From contig DATJSU010000037.1 of NCBI GenBank assembly GCA_035503915.1, forward strand, positions 1-64,000: a stretch of DNA of 64,000 nt. Direction: 5' to 3'. The translations under genes and the position numbers were made by a program. A model generated the notes under the pieces. The model had not been told where the DNA came from. It saw only the letters and a list, made by a program, of their open reading frames with translations, and made no database searches. Source of the stretch: DATJMJ01 sp035503915. Lineage in GTDB: Bacteria; Actinomycetota; Acidimicrobiia; Acidimicrobiales; Palsa-688. Shown in pieces: positions 8,808 to 17,024 of this stretch (its first letter is position 1; each line of letters opens with the position of its first letter).

Positions 8808-9749
8808 CTACGTGAGCCCTATGCTCTTCAACCACTGAGCGGCTGCTGCGCCGGGGTCTTCGTGGTCCTCGTTGACATCGATGTTCAGCTTCGACAGGTC
8901 GTTGGTTGTCAACTTGGCCGAAAGCCCATTGAGGGCTGAGGCGACCGCAGGCGTGTCAAAAGCGGTCCGGATGACCGGGATAATGTTGTCAGCCGGCTCC
9001 AAATGCTTGTTGTCGGTGAGATCGACGAAATTGTTCTCGAGGATGGTACCGTCACTCGAGTCGAACTCTGCGACTTGGACACGGTTGTTCTTCAGGTAGG
9101 CGGCGGCCTCGGGCCCTGACTCCCCGATCGGGACGAAGGCCTTGAAGTGCACGCCGTAGACCTTTTCAAGACCTGGGAGGCAGTAATAATATGTGGGGCA
9201 TTCGGCGGGGGCGCCAAAGGTGAGCTTTGGTGCCGCAGATGCCAAGCTCGAAAGGTCCGTCAGCTTGTACTGCGCGGCGGTGGCCTTCGTGACGGCGAAG
9301 GCATTTGTATCAATTGCCGGCGCCGCATTGAGGACAGTGGCACTCTGTGCTTTGAGCGCGTGTTCCAGCGCAGGGATGTCTGTGGAAAGCTGCGTCGCCT
9401 GCGCGGTGTCTTTGGGCTCGAGGTAGACGAGCAGGCTTCCCGCGTAATCCGGGAAAAGGTCAAGAGCCTTGTCAGCGAGGGCCTTGTCGACGATAGGGCG
9501 GCCGCCCAGGTCGGACCGGAGCTGGGTCTTGAAGCCTGCGTGTCGGAGCACGTCATTGTAGAGGTTGCCGAGGATCTCTTCTTCTGGGAAGTTCTCAGAG
9601 CCGATGACAATTGTCGGCAAGGAGCCGGCCTGCTGTAAGTGCGCTGTTGAGGCCCGCGATACTGACGATGCGGCAGCGGGGACGGCGCCACTCACAGCGC
9701 CCAGCAGCGTCAGGGTGGAAAGGGCCACAAGCGTTCTGCGATTGAACAT
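8808..9749 (-). CDS. opuCC: Osmoprotectant ABC transporter substrate-binding protein
   Basis: From ATG 9749 (GGAGGA just upstream) the protein has 313 residues: a Sec signal peptide (FNRRTLVALSTLTLLGAVSG, cleavage near AAASS) without a lipobox Cys, then the OpuAC/ProX-type fold. Motifs include VIGSENFPEEEILGNLYNDV, LRSDLGGRPIVDKAL and LFPDYAGSLLVYL, the family's typical first lobe. A longer start at 9794 is less likely because it would bury the signal peptide. Secretion without a lipid anchor is unusual for a Gram-positive binding protein unless it is held by another interaction. Substrate: glycine betaine, choline or similar, inferred from family only. Confidence 0.88.
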   Translation of the reverse strand: MFNRRTLVALSTLTLLGAVSGAVPAAASSVSRASTAHLQQAGSLPTIVIGSENFPEEEILGNLYNDVLRHAGFKTQLRSDLGGRPIVDKALADKALDLFPDYAGSLLVYLEPKDTAQATQLSTDIPALEHALKAQSATVLNAAPAIDTNAFAVTKATAAQYKLTDLSSLASAAPKLTFGAPAECPTYYYCLPGLEKVYGVHFKAFVPIGESGPEAAAYLKNNRVQVAEFDSSDGTILENNFVDLTDNKHLEPADNIIPVIRTAFDTPAVASALNGLSAKLTTNDLSKLNIDVNEDHEDPGAAAAQWLKSIGLT

Positions 9750-9816
9750 GGGTCCTCCTCGTTGAGCAACGGTTGGGTCGACGTTAGCGGCCACCTCGTG
9801 TTAACCGGCGCGGGCG

Positions 9817-10401
9817 CTAAATGACTTGGCCACCTGCCCGGAGAGGTCCCTTTGCGGCTTGACTGGCTGCCCGAGCCTGGAGAAGCTCGTCCACCTCGAA
9901 CAAGGACAAGAGGCGTAGCCTGGCAAGGCCTAACTTGTCCACCTCTCCGCTCCCCGCGCTCCGCCTGTCGATCACGCACAAGACCTCTTCCACCGTCGCG
10001 CCCCGGTCGCGCAGTTCCTGTGCCGAAAGCACCACTTGGCCCCCGGTAGTGACGACGTCTTCAATGACCAGGAGGCGACGGCCGGAGACTGGCGCGCCTT
10101 CTGCAAGTTTCGCGGTCCCGTAGGTCTTGGCCTGCTTGCGAACGAGGACTTGGGGAAGGCCGCTGAGGAGCGAAAGCGCTGTGGCAACCGGGACCCCTCC
10201 GAGCTCGAGCCCTGCTAGCAGCTCGGTCCCCGGGGGGATAAGCGGCACGAGCAATTGGGCCACCGCCCGCAACAGCTGCGGGTCGGCTTCAAAGAGGTAC
10301 TTGTCAAAATAGAAGTTGGCTCTTTGACCCGAGCGGAGGAGGAAGTCCCCTTCCAGGTAGCAAGCCTGCTGCACGCGCCGTGCTAGTTCGGCTCTTCGCA
10401 C
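9817..10401 (-). CDS. pyrE: Orotate phosphoribosyltransferase
   Basis: About 194 residues from GTG 10401. It carries the PRPP loop LLVIEDVVTTGGQVVL, the KQAKTYG segment with the catalytic flexible-loop lysine, and the N-terminal orotate-binding region GDFLLRSGQRANFYFDKYLF. It converts orotate and PRPP to orotidine 5'-phosphate in UMP synthesis. The frame stays open to 10530, but that extension would run into the start region of the divergent secreted-protein gene and does not resemble PyrE, so the shorter start is chosen. No other pyr genes are nearby. Confidence 0.9.
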   Translation of the reverse strand: MRRAELARRVQQACYLEGDFLLRSGQRANFYFDKYLFEADPQLLRAVAQLLVPLIPPGTELLAGLELGGVPVATALSLLSGLPQVLVRKQAKTYGTAKLAEGAPVSGRRLLVIEDVVTTGGQVVLSAQELRDRGATVEEVLCVIDRRSAGSGEVDKLGLARLRLLSLFEVDELLQARAASQAAKGPLRAGGQVI

Positions 10402-10471
10402 CCGACCATCATGCCTGAGCCCGCTCACGGAGCGTCGGCTATGATCCCCAAGAACTGCGAGGGAGGGATAA

Positions 10472-10921
10472 ATGCACTTCAGGTGGCCCCGGCTTTTGGC
10501 CATCACAGCTATTACCGTGACAGCCAGCACATCGGCAGCTTCGGCATCGGTCTCGCCTTCGGTCCTTTCTCAGTGGAAAAGGGCAGAGGCAGCTTTTGCG
10601 CCCGCTGACAATAAGTGGTCTGCCGTTATCGAAAGCAGCACCGCTCCGACGCTCGGTGAATTGGTCAAAGCCAATAACGCGTTCGTGCCGGCAGTAAAGG
10701 CCTTCGACAGCGCCCTCGGGAAGATCAGTTTCACGGGCAAGACCGCGAAGGATATCTTGGCGCTCATGGCGCTCAATCAAAAAGAGGTCACCGTGCTCTC
10801 GCATACCACGAGCGTCAAAGGCTTCGAGTCTGGGCTGGTCCCCTTGGTCGGCAAGTACATGAGCCTCCAAGGCGCGCTTAGCAAAGACCTGGGTATCCCT
10901 GCGGCAGAGATAATCCTCTGA
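10472..10921 (+). CDS. Small secreted protein of unknown function
   Basis: 149 residues from ATG 10472, with GAGGGAGGG upstream. The N-terminus is a signal peptide (basic FRWPR, hydrophobic LLAITAITVTAST, cleavage near ASASV). The mature part is predicted mostly helical without cysteines and ends in LSKDLGIPAAEI. The protein at 19038-19517 has a similar length, signal peptide and ending (RHDLGLP), and the two may be diverged paralogues. Neither family nor role is known to me. It is transcribed away from pyrE. Confidence 0.7.
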   Translation: MHFRWPRLLAITAITVTASTSAASASVSPSVLSQWKRAEAAFAPADNKWSAVIESSTAPTLGELVKANNAFVPAVKAFDSALGKISFTGKTAKDILALMALNQKEVTVLSHTTSVKGFESGLVPLVGKYMSLQGALSKDLGIPAAEIIL

Positions 10922-10988
10922 GCCCGCAGGTTGCGGTCCATCGCTCCCCGTGGGGCCGCCGCAACTTCGAGCGCGCCCTCGTGGAGCG

Positions 10989-11273
10989 CTAGGCAGCCGC
11001 TTGGGTTGGGGGCAGCGAGTGGCCGAGCACGGACCTGTTGCCGCGGAAGGCCATTACCGACCAGATAGAGCGCGCCGACAGCAGTGAGAAGGCGGAGGCG
11101 GCGGAGCCCACCGAAAAAGCAGACAGGAACGAGCCAACCGAGCCGACCGAAAGGGTCGAGCCAACAGAGAAGATAGACAGGAAAGAACCCTTAGAGCCGA
11201 TGGAAAGAACCGAACCCTCTGACCAAAGCGACCACCGGGGGCCGGTGGCGAGATTGGAGCTCATGGCGGCCAT
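10989..11273 (-). CDS. Gly-Ser repeat small protein (strand uncertain)
   Basis: 94 residues dominated by an imperfect five-residue repeat of the type GS-hydrophobic-LS (SVLSIGSKGSFLSIFSVGS, then TLSVGSVGSFLSAFSVGS). It ends in an Arg-containing tail (AFRGNRSVLGHS). ATG 11273 has GAGGTG six bases upstream, and I recall similar GSVGS-rich small proteins in actinobacteria. The opposite strand (11038-11349) is also open and reads as a Glu/Pro/Thr repeat (EPTEPTERVEPTEK); it has only a TTG start and a weak ribosome site. Only one of the two is likely real. I favour the minus strand. Function unknown. Confidence 0.45.
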   Translation of the reverse strand: MAAMSSNLATGPRWSLWSEGSVLSIGSKGSFLSIFSVGSTLSVGSVGSFLSAFSVGSAASAFSLLSARSIWSVMAFRGNRSVLGHSLPPTQAAA

Positions 11274-11348
11274 GATTTCACCTCGACGAAACCAAGCGGT
11301 GGACCTTGGCGTAACCTGCCGTTCAACTGTGCCGATAAGGATCTCTTG

Positions 11349-12248
11349 ATGAGCCCAAACTCAGGCCCAGTCCCGGGGCGCGACGCTGAGACCCTACGGG
11401 TCGTCCAGTTGAGTGACGTGCACATTTCCGCGTCCTCTGGGCGCGACCCAGCCAGCAGAGCTGCCCTGCTCGCCGAGGAGATCGGCCCGCTCACACCGTC
11501 CGTCATCGCCGTGACTGGCGACCTGGCTGAAGTAGACCCGCGCCGCCTCGAAGATGCCCTGGCAGCCCATGCGTGGGCCGCCGCGCTCGAGAGCGACCTT
11601 GGGGTACCTGTCCTCGTGATCCCTGGGAACCACGACATCGGCGAAAACGACCAGCACGACGAGATCGCCCCCGACTGGCGGATCCCACTGGTCAACTCGG
11701 AGTTCGTGGCGGGTTTCAGGCACCTCTGGGGCGGTGACCGCTTCGCCTACTCCGCTTGCGGGGTCACCCTCATCGGCATAAACGGGCAGCTCCTAGGCTC
11801 GGGGATCTCCGAGGAGGACGAGCAGCTGGGCTGGTTGCGTTCCGAGCTGGAGCGAGTAAGGGCACCGTGGGTGCTCCTCACTCACCAACCGCTCTTGCTG
11901 CCCGATGGGAGCCTCCCGACCAAACATTGGGGCCTTCCCCCCGAGAGGGCCCGCCTCAAGCTCGCCGCGCTGTTCAGGGAGACAGGCACGGCGCCTGCCG
12001 AAGTCTTGGCGGGCCACCTCCACTGCTACGCCGCTCGTCAGCAGGGCCCGACGGTTCACATCACCTGCCCGAGCCTCTCGCACACTGTGCCCGAAGAAGC
12101 CCTTGCACGGCTAGCAGAGTCCGAGGCTGTCACCGGCTTCCTTGTCCATGACCTGCGACCAGGGGCCTTTTCGCATTGGCTGGTCGAGCGGGGCCGGGGG
12201 GCGCCCCACAGCCACGACATCAGCGCGATGAGCTCGTCGGCTTCCTGA
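11349..12248 (+). CDS. Calcineurin-like metallophosphoesterase (Icc/CpdA type)
   Basis: 299 residues from ATG 11349. The full set of metal-binding motifs is present in order: QLSDVHIS, VTGDLAE, VIPGNHDIG, LLTHQPLLLP and LAGHLHCYAAR. The arrangement fits class III cyclic nucleotide phosphodiesterase-like proteins (CpdA/Rv0805 branch), although many members act on other phosphoesters. The binuclear site should hold Fe, Mn or Zn. The protein is cytosolic, with no signal or membrane segment. The gene ends about 80 bases before the boxed promoter of the RHH/DUF4097 operon. Confidence 0.85.
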   Translation: MSPNSGPVPGRDAETLRVVQLSDVHISASSGRDPASRAALLAEEIGPLTPSVIAVTGDLAEVDPRRLEDALAAHAWAAALESDLGVPVLVIPGNHDIGENDQHDEIAPDWRIPLVNSEFVAGFRHLWGGDRFAYSACGVTLIGINGQLLGSGISEEDEQLGWLRSELERVRAPWVLLTHQPLLLPDGSLPTKHWGLPPERARLKLAALFRETGTAPAEVLAGHLHCYAARQQGPTVHITCPSLSHTVPEEALARLAESEAVTGFLVHDLRPGAFSHWLVERGRGAPHSHDISAMSSSAS

Positions 12249-12327
12249 GCTTCGCCCACCCCCTTGCTTGCCTTCTCTGCTTGTCCGCTCCCTCGCGCGG
12301 TCATCTTAGGCGCGGCACTGTCTCAGC

Positions 12328-12402
12328 TGATGTCACATCTGGCTTGACATGATGTCACAATGATGTCATAATCTTGCCAAGAGGTTCTTGGAGGTGATGT
12401 CA
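12328..12402 (+). promoter_or_regulatory. Promoter with four phased TGATGTCA boxes
   Basis: TTGACA (12344-12349) and CATAAT (12367-12372) are 17 bases apart, a near-consensus sigma-70 promoter; the start of transcription would fall near 12379. The octamer TGATGTCA occurs four times, at 12328, 12350, 12361 and 12395, with steps of 22, 11 and 34 bases. All copies therefore lie on nearly the same face of the helix. The second copy is part of the palindrome TGACATGATGTCA (12345-12357). The fourth overlaps the ribosome site and start codon of the next ORF. This is strong evidence for an operator, plausibly bound by the RHH protein encoded downstream. Confidence 0.7.
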
Positions 12403-12644
12403 TGGGGTCGCAACTACTTCTCCACATGCTCGTCGACGCCCGCTGCGGGGAGGCGCAAGAGCAGGCTGCCAGGGTTAGTAAGCGGCGGCCGGACGCAGCG
12501 GAGCAGGTTGCCACCTCCCCCGCTTCGGGGCGTCGCTTCGGGTGGCGCGAGGCGTTCTCGGCATGGCTCGGCTTTCGGATGATCAGTCTCGGCTGCCGCT
12601 TGGCGCGTCCGGCTCTCGTAGCTGGGGCGCAGTCCAACTTCTAG
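12402..12644 (+). CDS. Small basic protein heading the RHH/DUF4097 operon
   Basis: 80 residues from ATG 12402, which has a near-perfect Shine-Dalgarno (GGAGGTGAT) just upstream. The protein is basic, with an N-terminal LLLHMLVDARCGEAQEQAAR helix and a moderately hydrophobic C-terminal part (FRMISLGCRLARPALVAG). I recognise no family. Its stop at 12642-12644 lies inside the ribosome site of the next gene (TAGGAGAG), so translation of the two would be coupled. That coupling, the promoter and the strong ribosome site are the reasons to believe in it; the composition alone is not convincing. Confidence 0.5.
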   Translation: MGSQLLLHMLVDARCGEAQEQAARVSKRRPDAAEQVATSPASGRRFGWREAFSAWLGFRMISLGCRLARPALVAGAQSNF

Positions 12645-12652
12645 GAGAGCGG

Positions 12653-13108
12653 TTGCGGATCTCCGAGCTTGTCGAAACGATTGCCGCCGACCTGGCTTCT
12701 CTGGGGGCGCTAGGAGACGATGCGACGGCCGGCGCCGCCCGACGTTTGGCGGCGGCCATGCAGGGGCCGGTCACGGCCCGCCTCCTGGACGGCTTGGGCC
12801 AGCTAGCAGACGAGCTCGGGGCCTCGCTGCCCGACCATTCCGTCGAGCTGCGTCTCGCAGGGGGCAGCGTGCAACTGGTTGTGGTCGCCAAGGTTCATGA
12901 CGAGGCGCCGGAGCCGGAGACCGAGGGCGAGGCGGACGCCAGGATCACGCTCCGGCTGTCGGGCCAGCTCAAGGCGCGGGTCGAATTGGCTTCTGCTCGC
13001 GAGGGAGTGTCGGTGAACACCTACATTGTCCGGGCGCTCAGCCAACAGTCGCGTTCGGACTGGGCTGCCAAGGGACGTCGTCGCTTGACCGGCTATGGAC
13101 GCGGCTGA
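12653..13108 (+). CDS. Ribbon-helix-helix (HicB-antitoxin-like) DNA-binding protein
   Basis: 152 residues from TTG 12653, chosen because AGGAG precedes it closely and it follows the coupled upstream stop; a longer start (12542) would overlap that ORF. The N-terminal half is helical (ISELVETIAADLASLGALGD, AARRLAAAM). The C-terminal half carries a ribbon-helix-helix: strand ARITLRLSGQLKARVEL, then ASAREGVSVNTYIVRALSQQ. Similar proteins beside DUF4097 genes in actinobacteria are annotated as HicB-family toxin-antitoxin proteins, but no HicA toxin is present. RHH proteins bind short repeated boxes as dimers, so autoregulation at the four TGATGTCA boxes is likely. Confidence 0.75.
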   Translation: MRISELVETIAADLASLGALGDDATAGAARRLAAAMQGPVTARLLDGLGQLADELGASLPDHSVELRLAGGSVQLVVVAKVHDEAPEPETEGEADARITLRLSGQLKARVELASAREGVSVNTYIVRALSQQSRSDWAAKGRRRLTGYGRG

Positions 13109-13191
13109 GCAGCCTTGGTTACGCGCGATCTCTGAGGTATCCCGGTGGTTTTTCCGTTTTGGGTGGGACCTTGTTCAAGGAAGGTGGTCAA

Positions 13192-14145
13192 GTGAGCCAG
13201 CACCGCTTCGAAACTCCTGGGCGGCTAGAAGTGCGAGTGGACAACAAGGCTGGCCCGGTGCGGTTGCGCACTCACCAAGGCAACTCCACAGAGGTCGACC
13301 TCAACATGGACGGCCTCGATGACCCTGACGCGCTCGCACTGGTCAGGGTTGAGCACGACGAACGCGACGGCACGCATCGCGTGGTCGTCGAAGTGCCCAA
13401 CGAGGTGGCCTCCAACAGCAGTGGCGTGCAAATCTACGGGCGGCGCAAACTGCGCGTTGTCGTCCCGCGCCTTGGCGACTTGATCCCGGCGTTTTTTGGG
13501 GGCAAAAAGCTCGCCGTAACCCTGCGAGTCCCTGAGCTTGCGGCTGTCGATGTTTCGGCTCTCGACGGCGAAGTCTCTGTCGACGGCAGGGTTGGGCCGA
13601 CGATGATAGAAACGAGCTCGGGGGACGTGAGCGTAGGTTCAGTCGAGGGCAACCTCGAAATACGCACAGACAGCGGCGAAGTGGCAATTTCTTCGGTGAG
13701 TGGCGAAGCGAAGGTGACGACGCTTTCTGGCGATGTCAGTTGCGGGAGGCTCTCGGGCACGAACCGAGTGAAAACAGCCACCGGTGACGTTTTCATCGAC
13801 GTGAGCTCGGGACCGATCGCGGCTCAGACGGCTTCTGGGGACGTCAACATTGGCCGCCTCGAGGCGGGCTGCCAGATCCAGACGGCTTCGGGCGACCAGC
13901 AGGTCGACCAGCTCGTGGCCGGGGTGGCTCGCATGGAGACGGTGAGCGGCGACCTCACTATCGGGATCGCACGTTCGACGGTGGTTGCCGTCGACGCCGA
14001 GTCCGTGACGGGGGAGCTGCAATCTGAGATCGAGCTCGGGTCGGAGGAGCCTTTCGACCAGTCGGGTAACGACTCCGGGCCCAGAGCTGAGCTGCGGGCA
14101 AGGACGGTCAGCGGCGACCTCCTGATCCGTCGGGCTCGGTTGTGA
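13192..14145 (+). CDS. DUF4097 family beta-helix protein
   Basis: 317 residues from GTG 13192 (AGGTGG upstream). It starts with QHRFETPGRLEVRVDNKAG, typical of the family, and its C-terminal two thirds is a run of short repeats around T-x-S-G-D-V (ETSSGDVSVG, RTDSGEVAIS, TLSGDVSCG, TATGDVFID, TASGDVNIG, TVSGDLTIG), expected to form a right-handed beta-helix or roll. No signal peptide or membrane helix is visible, so it is predicted cytosolic. The biochemical role of DUF4097 proteins is not established. It follows the RHH gene by 83 bases on the same strand and probably shares its promoter. Confidence 0.82.
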   Translation: MSQHRFETPGRLEVRVDNKAGPVRLRTHQGNSTEVDLNMDGLDDPDALALVRVEHDERDGTHRVVVEVPNEVASNSSGVQIYGRRKLRVVVPRLGDLIPAFFGGKKLAVTLRVPELAAVDVSALDGEVSVDGRVGPTMIETSSGDVSVGSVEGNLEIRTDSGEVAISSVSGEAKVTTLSGDVSCGRLSGTNRVKTATGDVFIDVSSGPIAAQTASGDVNIGRLEAGCQIQTASGDQQVDQLVAGVARMETVSGDLTIGIARSTVVAVDAESVTGELQSEIELGSEEPFDQSGNDSGPRAELRARTVSGDLLIRRARL

Positions 14146-14199
14146 CGCCCCTTTTTCGGCCCTCCCACCAGGCCGGGCCGCTCGGCAACTGCAATCACC

Positions 14200-16716
14200 T
14201 CATTCCGCCCGCAGAAGCAGCGCGACTGGCGTCCTGGCAGCAATGCGCCCCGGAATGGCTGCCACAACGTTGGCGAGCACAATTGCCCCGAGCCCGATGA
14301 GGGTTATCGGGACGACTGGGACAGCCGGGGAAGGGACTGCATTGATCTCATCGGCAAAGAGGTCCCACATCGTTCGACCGAGGGCAATTCCGACGGGGAT
14401 GCCCACGAGCGTCCCGATGGCTACAGCCACGTTCGACTGCCAGGCGACGACGGCCCCCAACTGGGAACGGGTCAAGCCGAGGGTCTTGAGGACAGCGAGG
14501 TCGCGACGCCGACGACGCACCGAGGCTAGGAGCGTGAGGCCAAGTGCAGCGAGGGCCCCCGCCCCGAGCGATGCTCCCAGGATCGCCGGCGTGGTCCCCA
14601 TTGAGCGGTAGTCGACGATCTCGGCCGGATGGAGCACCGCTTGGACGACGACACCGAAGTTGTAGGAGTTCGAGAGGGGACCTGTCATCTCCTCCAGCGA
14701 ACGCAGAGCCGCCATCGGGTTGACCCCCGGGCGTACATCGACGAAATAGGCGTTCGGCCCGGTTTCGGGGTCATCGAAGGGGTTGCGGAGGAGCGGGGGG
14801 ATGAGCGAGCTATCGATCACCGCACCCGAGCCCATTTCGAGGTGCAGCTGGCCGCTGCCGCCGATCGTGGGCATGGTGGCTAGCCCGACGATGCGCAGGC
14901 TGTGAGCACTCCCCCCGGCTTCGCTGACGGTGACGGTGTCGCCCAGATGCTTGTGCAGCGAGGCCAACGTCAGGGCACCGACCACGATCTCGTCTGATTG
15001 AAGGAGGCCGTGGCCGTCCAGGATCGGGGGCTGGACCCTAGCGCCGGGCGTCGTGCCGATCACGGGGATGTCCTGGCCGTCGATGATTAGGTTGGAAAAG
15101 TAGGCACTCGACCAGGCGGAGAGGTAGCGGTCGCGCTCAAGCAAGGTCGTTGCCTGCTGCGCCGGGATGTCCCCGCCCCCGCCGCCGTCTCCACCCGAGA
15201 GTGCGTAGCTCCAGTTCCACCCGTACAACCGGGGCGTTGACACGAGATGGTCCAAGCTGGCTGCGAAGGTGATTGTGCCAATGAGCACGGTCACAGCGAG
15301 GGCGGCGCCCACGATTGCCGATCGCATCGGCACCGTATCGACCTCGTTCCCGGGACCAAGGGCGAACCGGAGGCCGGTCGCGGCCGGAACTGGCAGACCC
15401 AGCAGGCCGTCGCTGCGGAGCAGGGTGCGACTGTTGGCTGCAAACCGTTGACGACGGGCCACCCGCTGGGGAGAGTGCCGAGTAACGAGCACCATGGCGG
15501 CTGCAGAGAGGCCGACGAAGAGGGCGCCAAACCCGCCTCCGAGAACGGTCCAATCGAAGGAGACCCCCGGGGTTGGGTAGAACGGCCGCACCGGGCCGAG
15601 CGGGCTGAGGGGTGAGAGAGCAACGGCTATGAGGACGGCCAACAGTGACCCGAGAGCTATTGCGCCCACGACGCCGACGAGGGCGTCGGCGGCGAGGGCC
15701 GGTGGCTCGGCACCGAGTGCTCGCAGCACCTCCGACTCCCGCCTACGTCGGCGCAGGTACCGACCAATGACCTGCGCTGCGATAACGAGGGCTGCCAGCG
15801 CGGTGGTCCCGCCGAAGACCCCAAGCGCGATCGAGAGCGGCTTGATCGCCCGGTCGGCTTTACCTGCGGTTTGTCCCGCCGTGGCTTCGAAGCCGGGAGG
15901 GAGGCCGCCCGGTGACGCTCTCGTTATATCAGCTTCGACCCCGGCAACCTGGCGCGAGTTGCCCACCTGGAGGGCGGTGTTGGTGTAGTTCACGCAGCAG
16001 CTGAGCAGCTGGCTGGTCAGTGCCGGGGTGAAATAGGCAAGTGCACCACCGGCGTCAACGTCGTCGGCGACGATTTCTGTCACCGGCAATCCCACACCCA
16101 CCAGCCGCATGTCGAGCCGTCGATAGGGCTGCACCGCCGGTGTCCCGAACCGGGGCGAGCCAGTTTGGCTGTTGGTGTAAAAGCCCATCGGGACGATCTC
16201 ACCGACGCGGAACCCGAAGGCCGCGGCGAGGGCCGGAGAGGTCACGAACTCGTCGGCTCGGGTTGGGTCAGCCGCCCTCCCGGCAACGATGGCGAGGCGG
16301 TCCATGCGGAAGTACTCGCCACCGATGCTGCCCTGGCTGGTGCCTCCCTGCACTGGGTACGCCGCGTTGGCGATGGGGGCACCCTTTGGGCCCAGGGGCT
16401 CGGCGTTGATCCCAGGCGCGCTGGCGACGGCCGTTACGTGGGGGAGCCGGGCAAGCTCTCGGACGATGGCCGGGTCGTACCCTTGCCCGTTGCCGATGCT
16501 GGGGTTGGCGATCGCGGTGGTCACGTCGATCTGGGCCGGGTTGGTGCTATCCACCAGGGCGGAGTAGGAGGACTGGGTCCGCCGCGCCGCCGCCAGCGAG
16601 CCGAGCGCCAGCCCGCCGAGAAGACCGAGGAGCAGACCGATCGTGAGGTACGAGCCCCACTCCTGGCGGAACGTTGCCCGGAAGTGGTACCACGAGGCCC
16701 GAAAGACCCTGCTCAC
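14200..16716 (-). CDS. FtsX-like ABC transporter permease (orphan)
   Basis: 838 residues from GTG 16716 (GGAGGG upstream). Architecture: TM1 near residues 25-45, a large extracytoplasmic domain, a block of three helices (about 295-415), a second extracytoplasmic domain, and a final block of three helices (about 710-835). This is the duplicated FtsX/MacB layout of long actinobacterial permeases. Such proteins transmit ATPase motion across the membrane for lipoprotein or peptide handling. No ATP-binding partner is encoded next to it in this window, so it must use one from elsewhere or be idle. It converges on the DUF4097 gene. Confidence 0.85.
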   Translation of the reverse strand: MSRVFRASWYHFRATFRQEWGSYLTIGLLLGLLGGLALGSLAAARRTQSSYSALVDSTNPAQIDVTTAIANPSIGNGQGYDPAIVRELARLPHVTAVASAPGINAEPLGPKGAPIANAAYPVQGGTSQGSIGGEYFRMDRLAIVAGRAADPTRADEFVTSPALAAAFGFRVGEIVPMGFYTNSQTGSPRFGTPAVQPYRRLDMRLVGVGLPVTEIVADDVDAGGALAYFTPALTSQLLSCCVNYTNTALQVGNSRQVAGVEADITRASPGGLPPGFEATAGQTAGKADRAIKPLSIALGVFGGTTALAALVIAAQVIGRYLRRRRRESEVLRALGAEPPALAADALVGVVGAIALGSLLAVLIAVALSPLSPLGPVRPFYPTPGVSFDWTVLGGGFGALFVGLSAAAMVLVTRHSPQRVARRQRFAANSRTLLRSDGLLGLPVPAATGLRFALGPGNEVDTVPMRSAIVGAALAVTVLIGTITFAASLDHLVSTPRLYGWNWSYALSGGDGGGGGDIPAQQATTLLERDRYLSAWSSAYFSNLIIDGQDIPVIGTTPGARVQPPILDGHGLLQSDEIVVGALTLASLHKHLGDTVTVSEAGGSAHSLRIVGLATMPTIGGSGQLHLEMGSGAVIDSSLIPPLLRNPFDDPETGPNAYFVDVRPGVNPMAALRSLEEMTGPLSNSYNFGVVVQAVLHPAEIVDYRSMGTTPAILGASLGAGALAALGLTLLASVRRRRRDLAVLKTLGLTRSQLGAVVAWQSNVAVAIGTLVGIPVGIALGRTMWDLFADEINAVPSPAVPVVPITLIGLGAIVLANVVAAIPGRIAARTPVALLLRAE

Positions 16717-17024
16717 CGGGCGCTCCCTCCTTGGTCGGTCTTTTCTAGCAACGAGCCTCCACGAGCAGGACGAACTCGGATCTGTCAGGGCACGAACCAG
16801 CTTTCACCACCGCTGGAGCGCTGACAAGGTGGCAAGCTTGGATTTCAGGCTCGTGCCAGCACCACCGCGGGCCTCATCATGGACTTCATGGCCCACGCAG
16901 TCGGAGACCGACCCTTCTGCTGTCTGGCTGAAATGACAGCGAATTGCAGCGCTGGCGACGCACTCCGAGCCCCCGCCATGTCCCCTGCCGGCTATCGGCT
17001 ACGTCACCAGCCCTGCGCCGCCGG
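16717..17024. other. Gene-free stretch upstream of the FtsX-like gene
   Basis: About 300 bases between two minus-strand genes. Short forward frames exist but have poor composition and overlap each other. I see no repeat, hairpin with a T tract or recognisable promoter consensus. It presumably holds the promoter of the permease gene. Confidence 0.4.

Noticed and set aside
11038..11349. Forward Glu/Pro/Thr-repeat protein opposite the GS-rich gene
   Set aside because: Only a TTG start with a poor ribosome site; kept as the alternative reading of the minus-strand gene.
12388..12582. Forward ORF overlapping the start of the RHH operon in another frame
   Set aside because: Competes with the 12402 ORF, which has the better-placed ribosome site and is coupled to the next gene; composition is Arg/Ser/Pro-rich as in out-of-frame translation.
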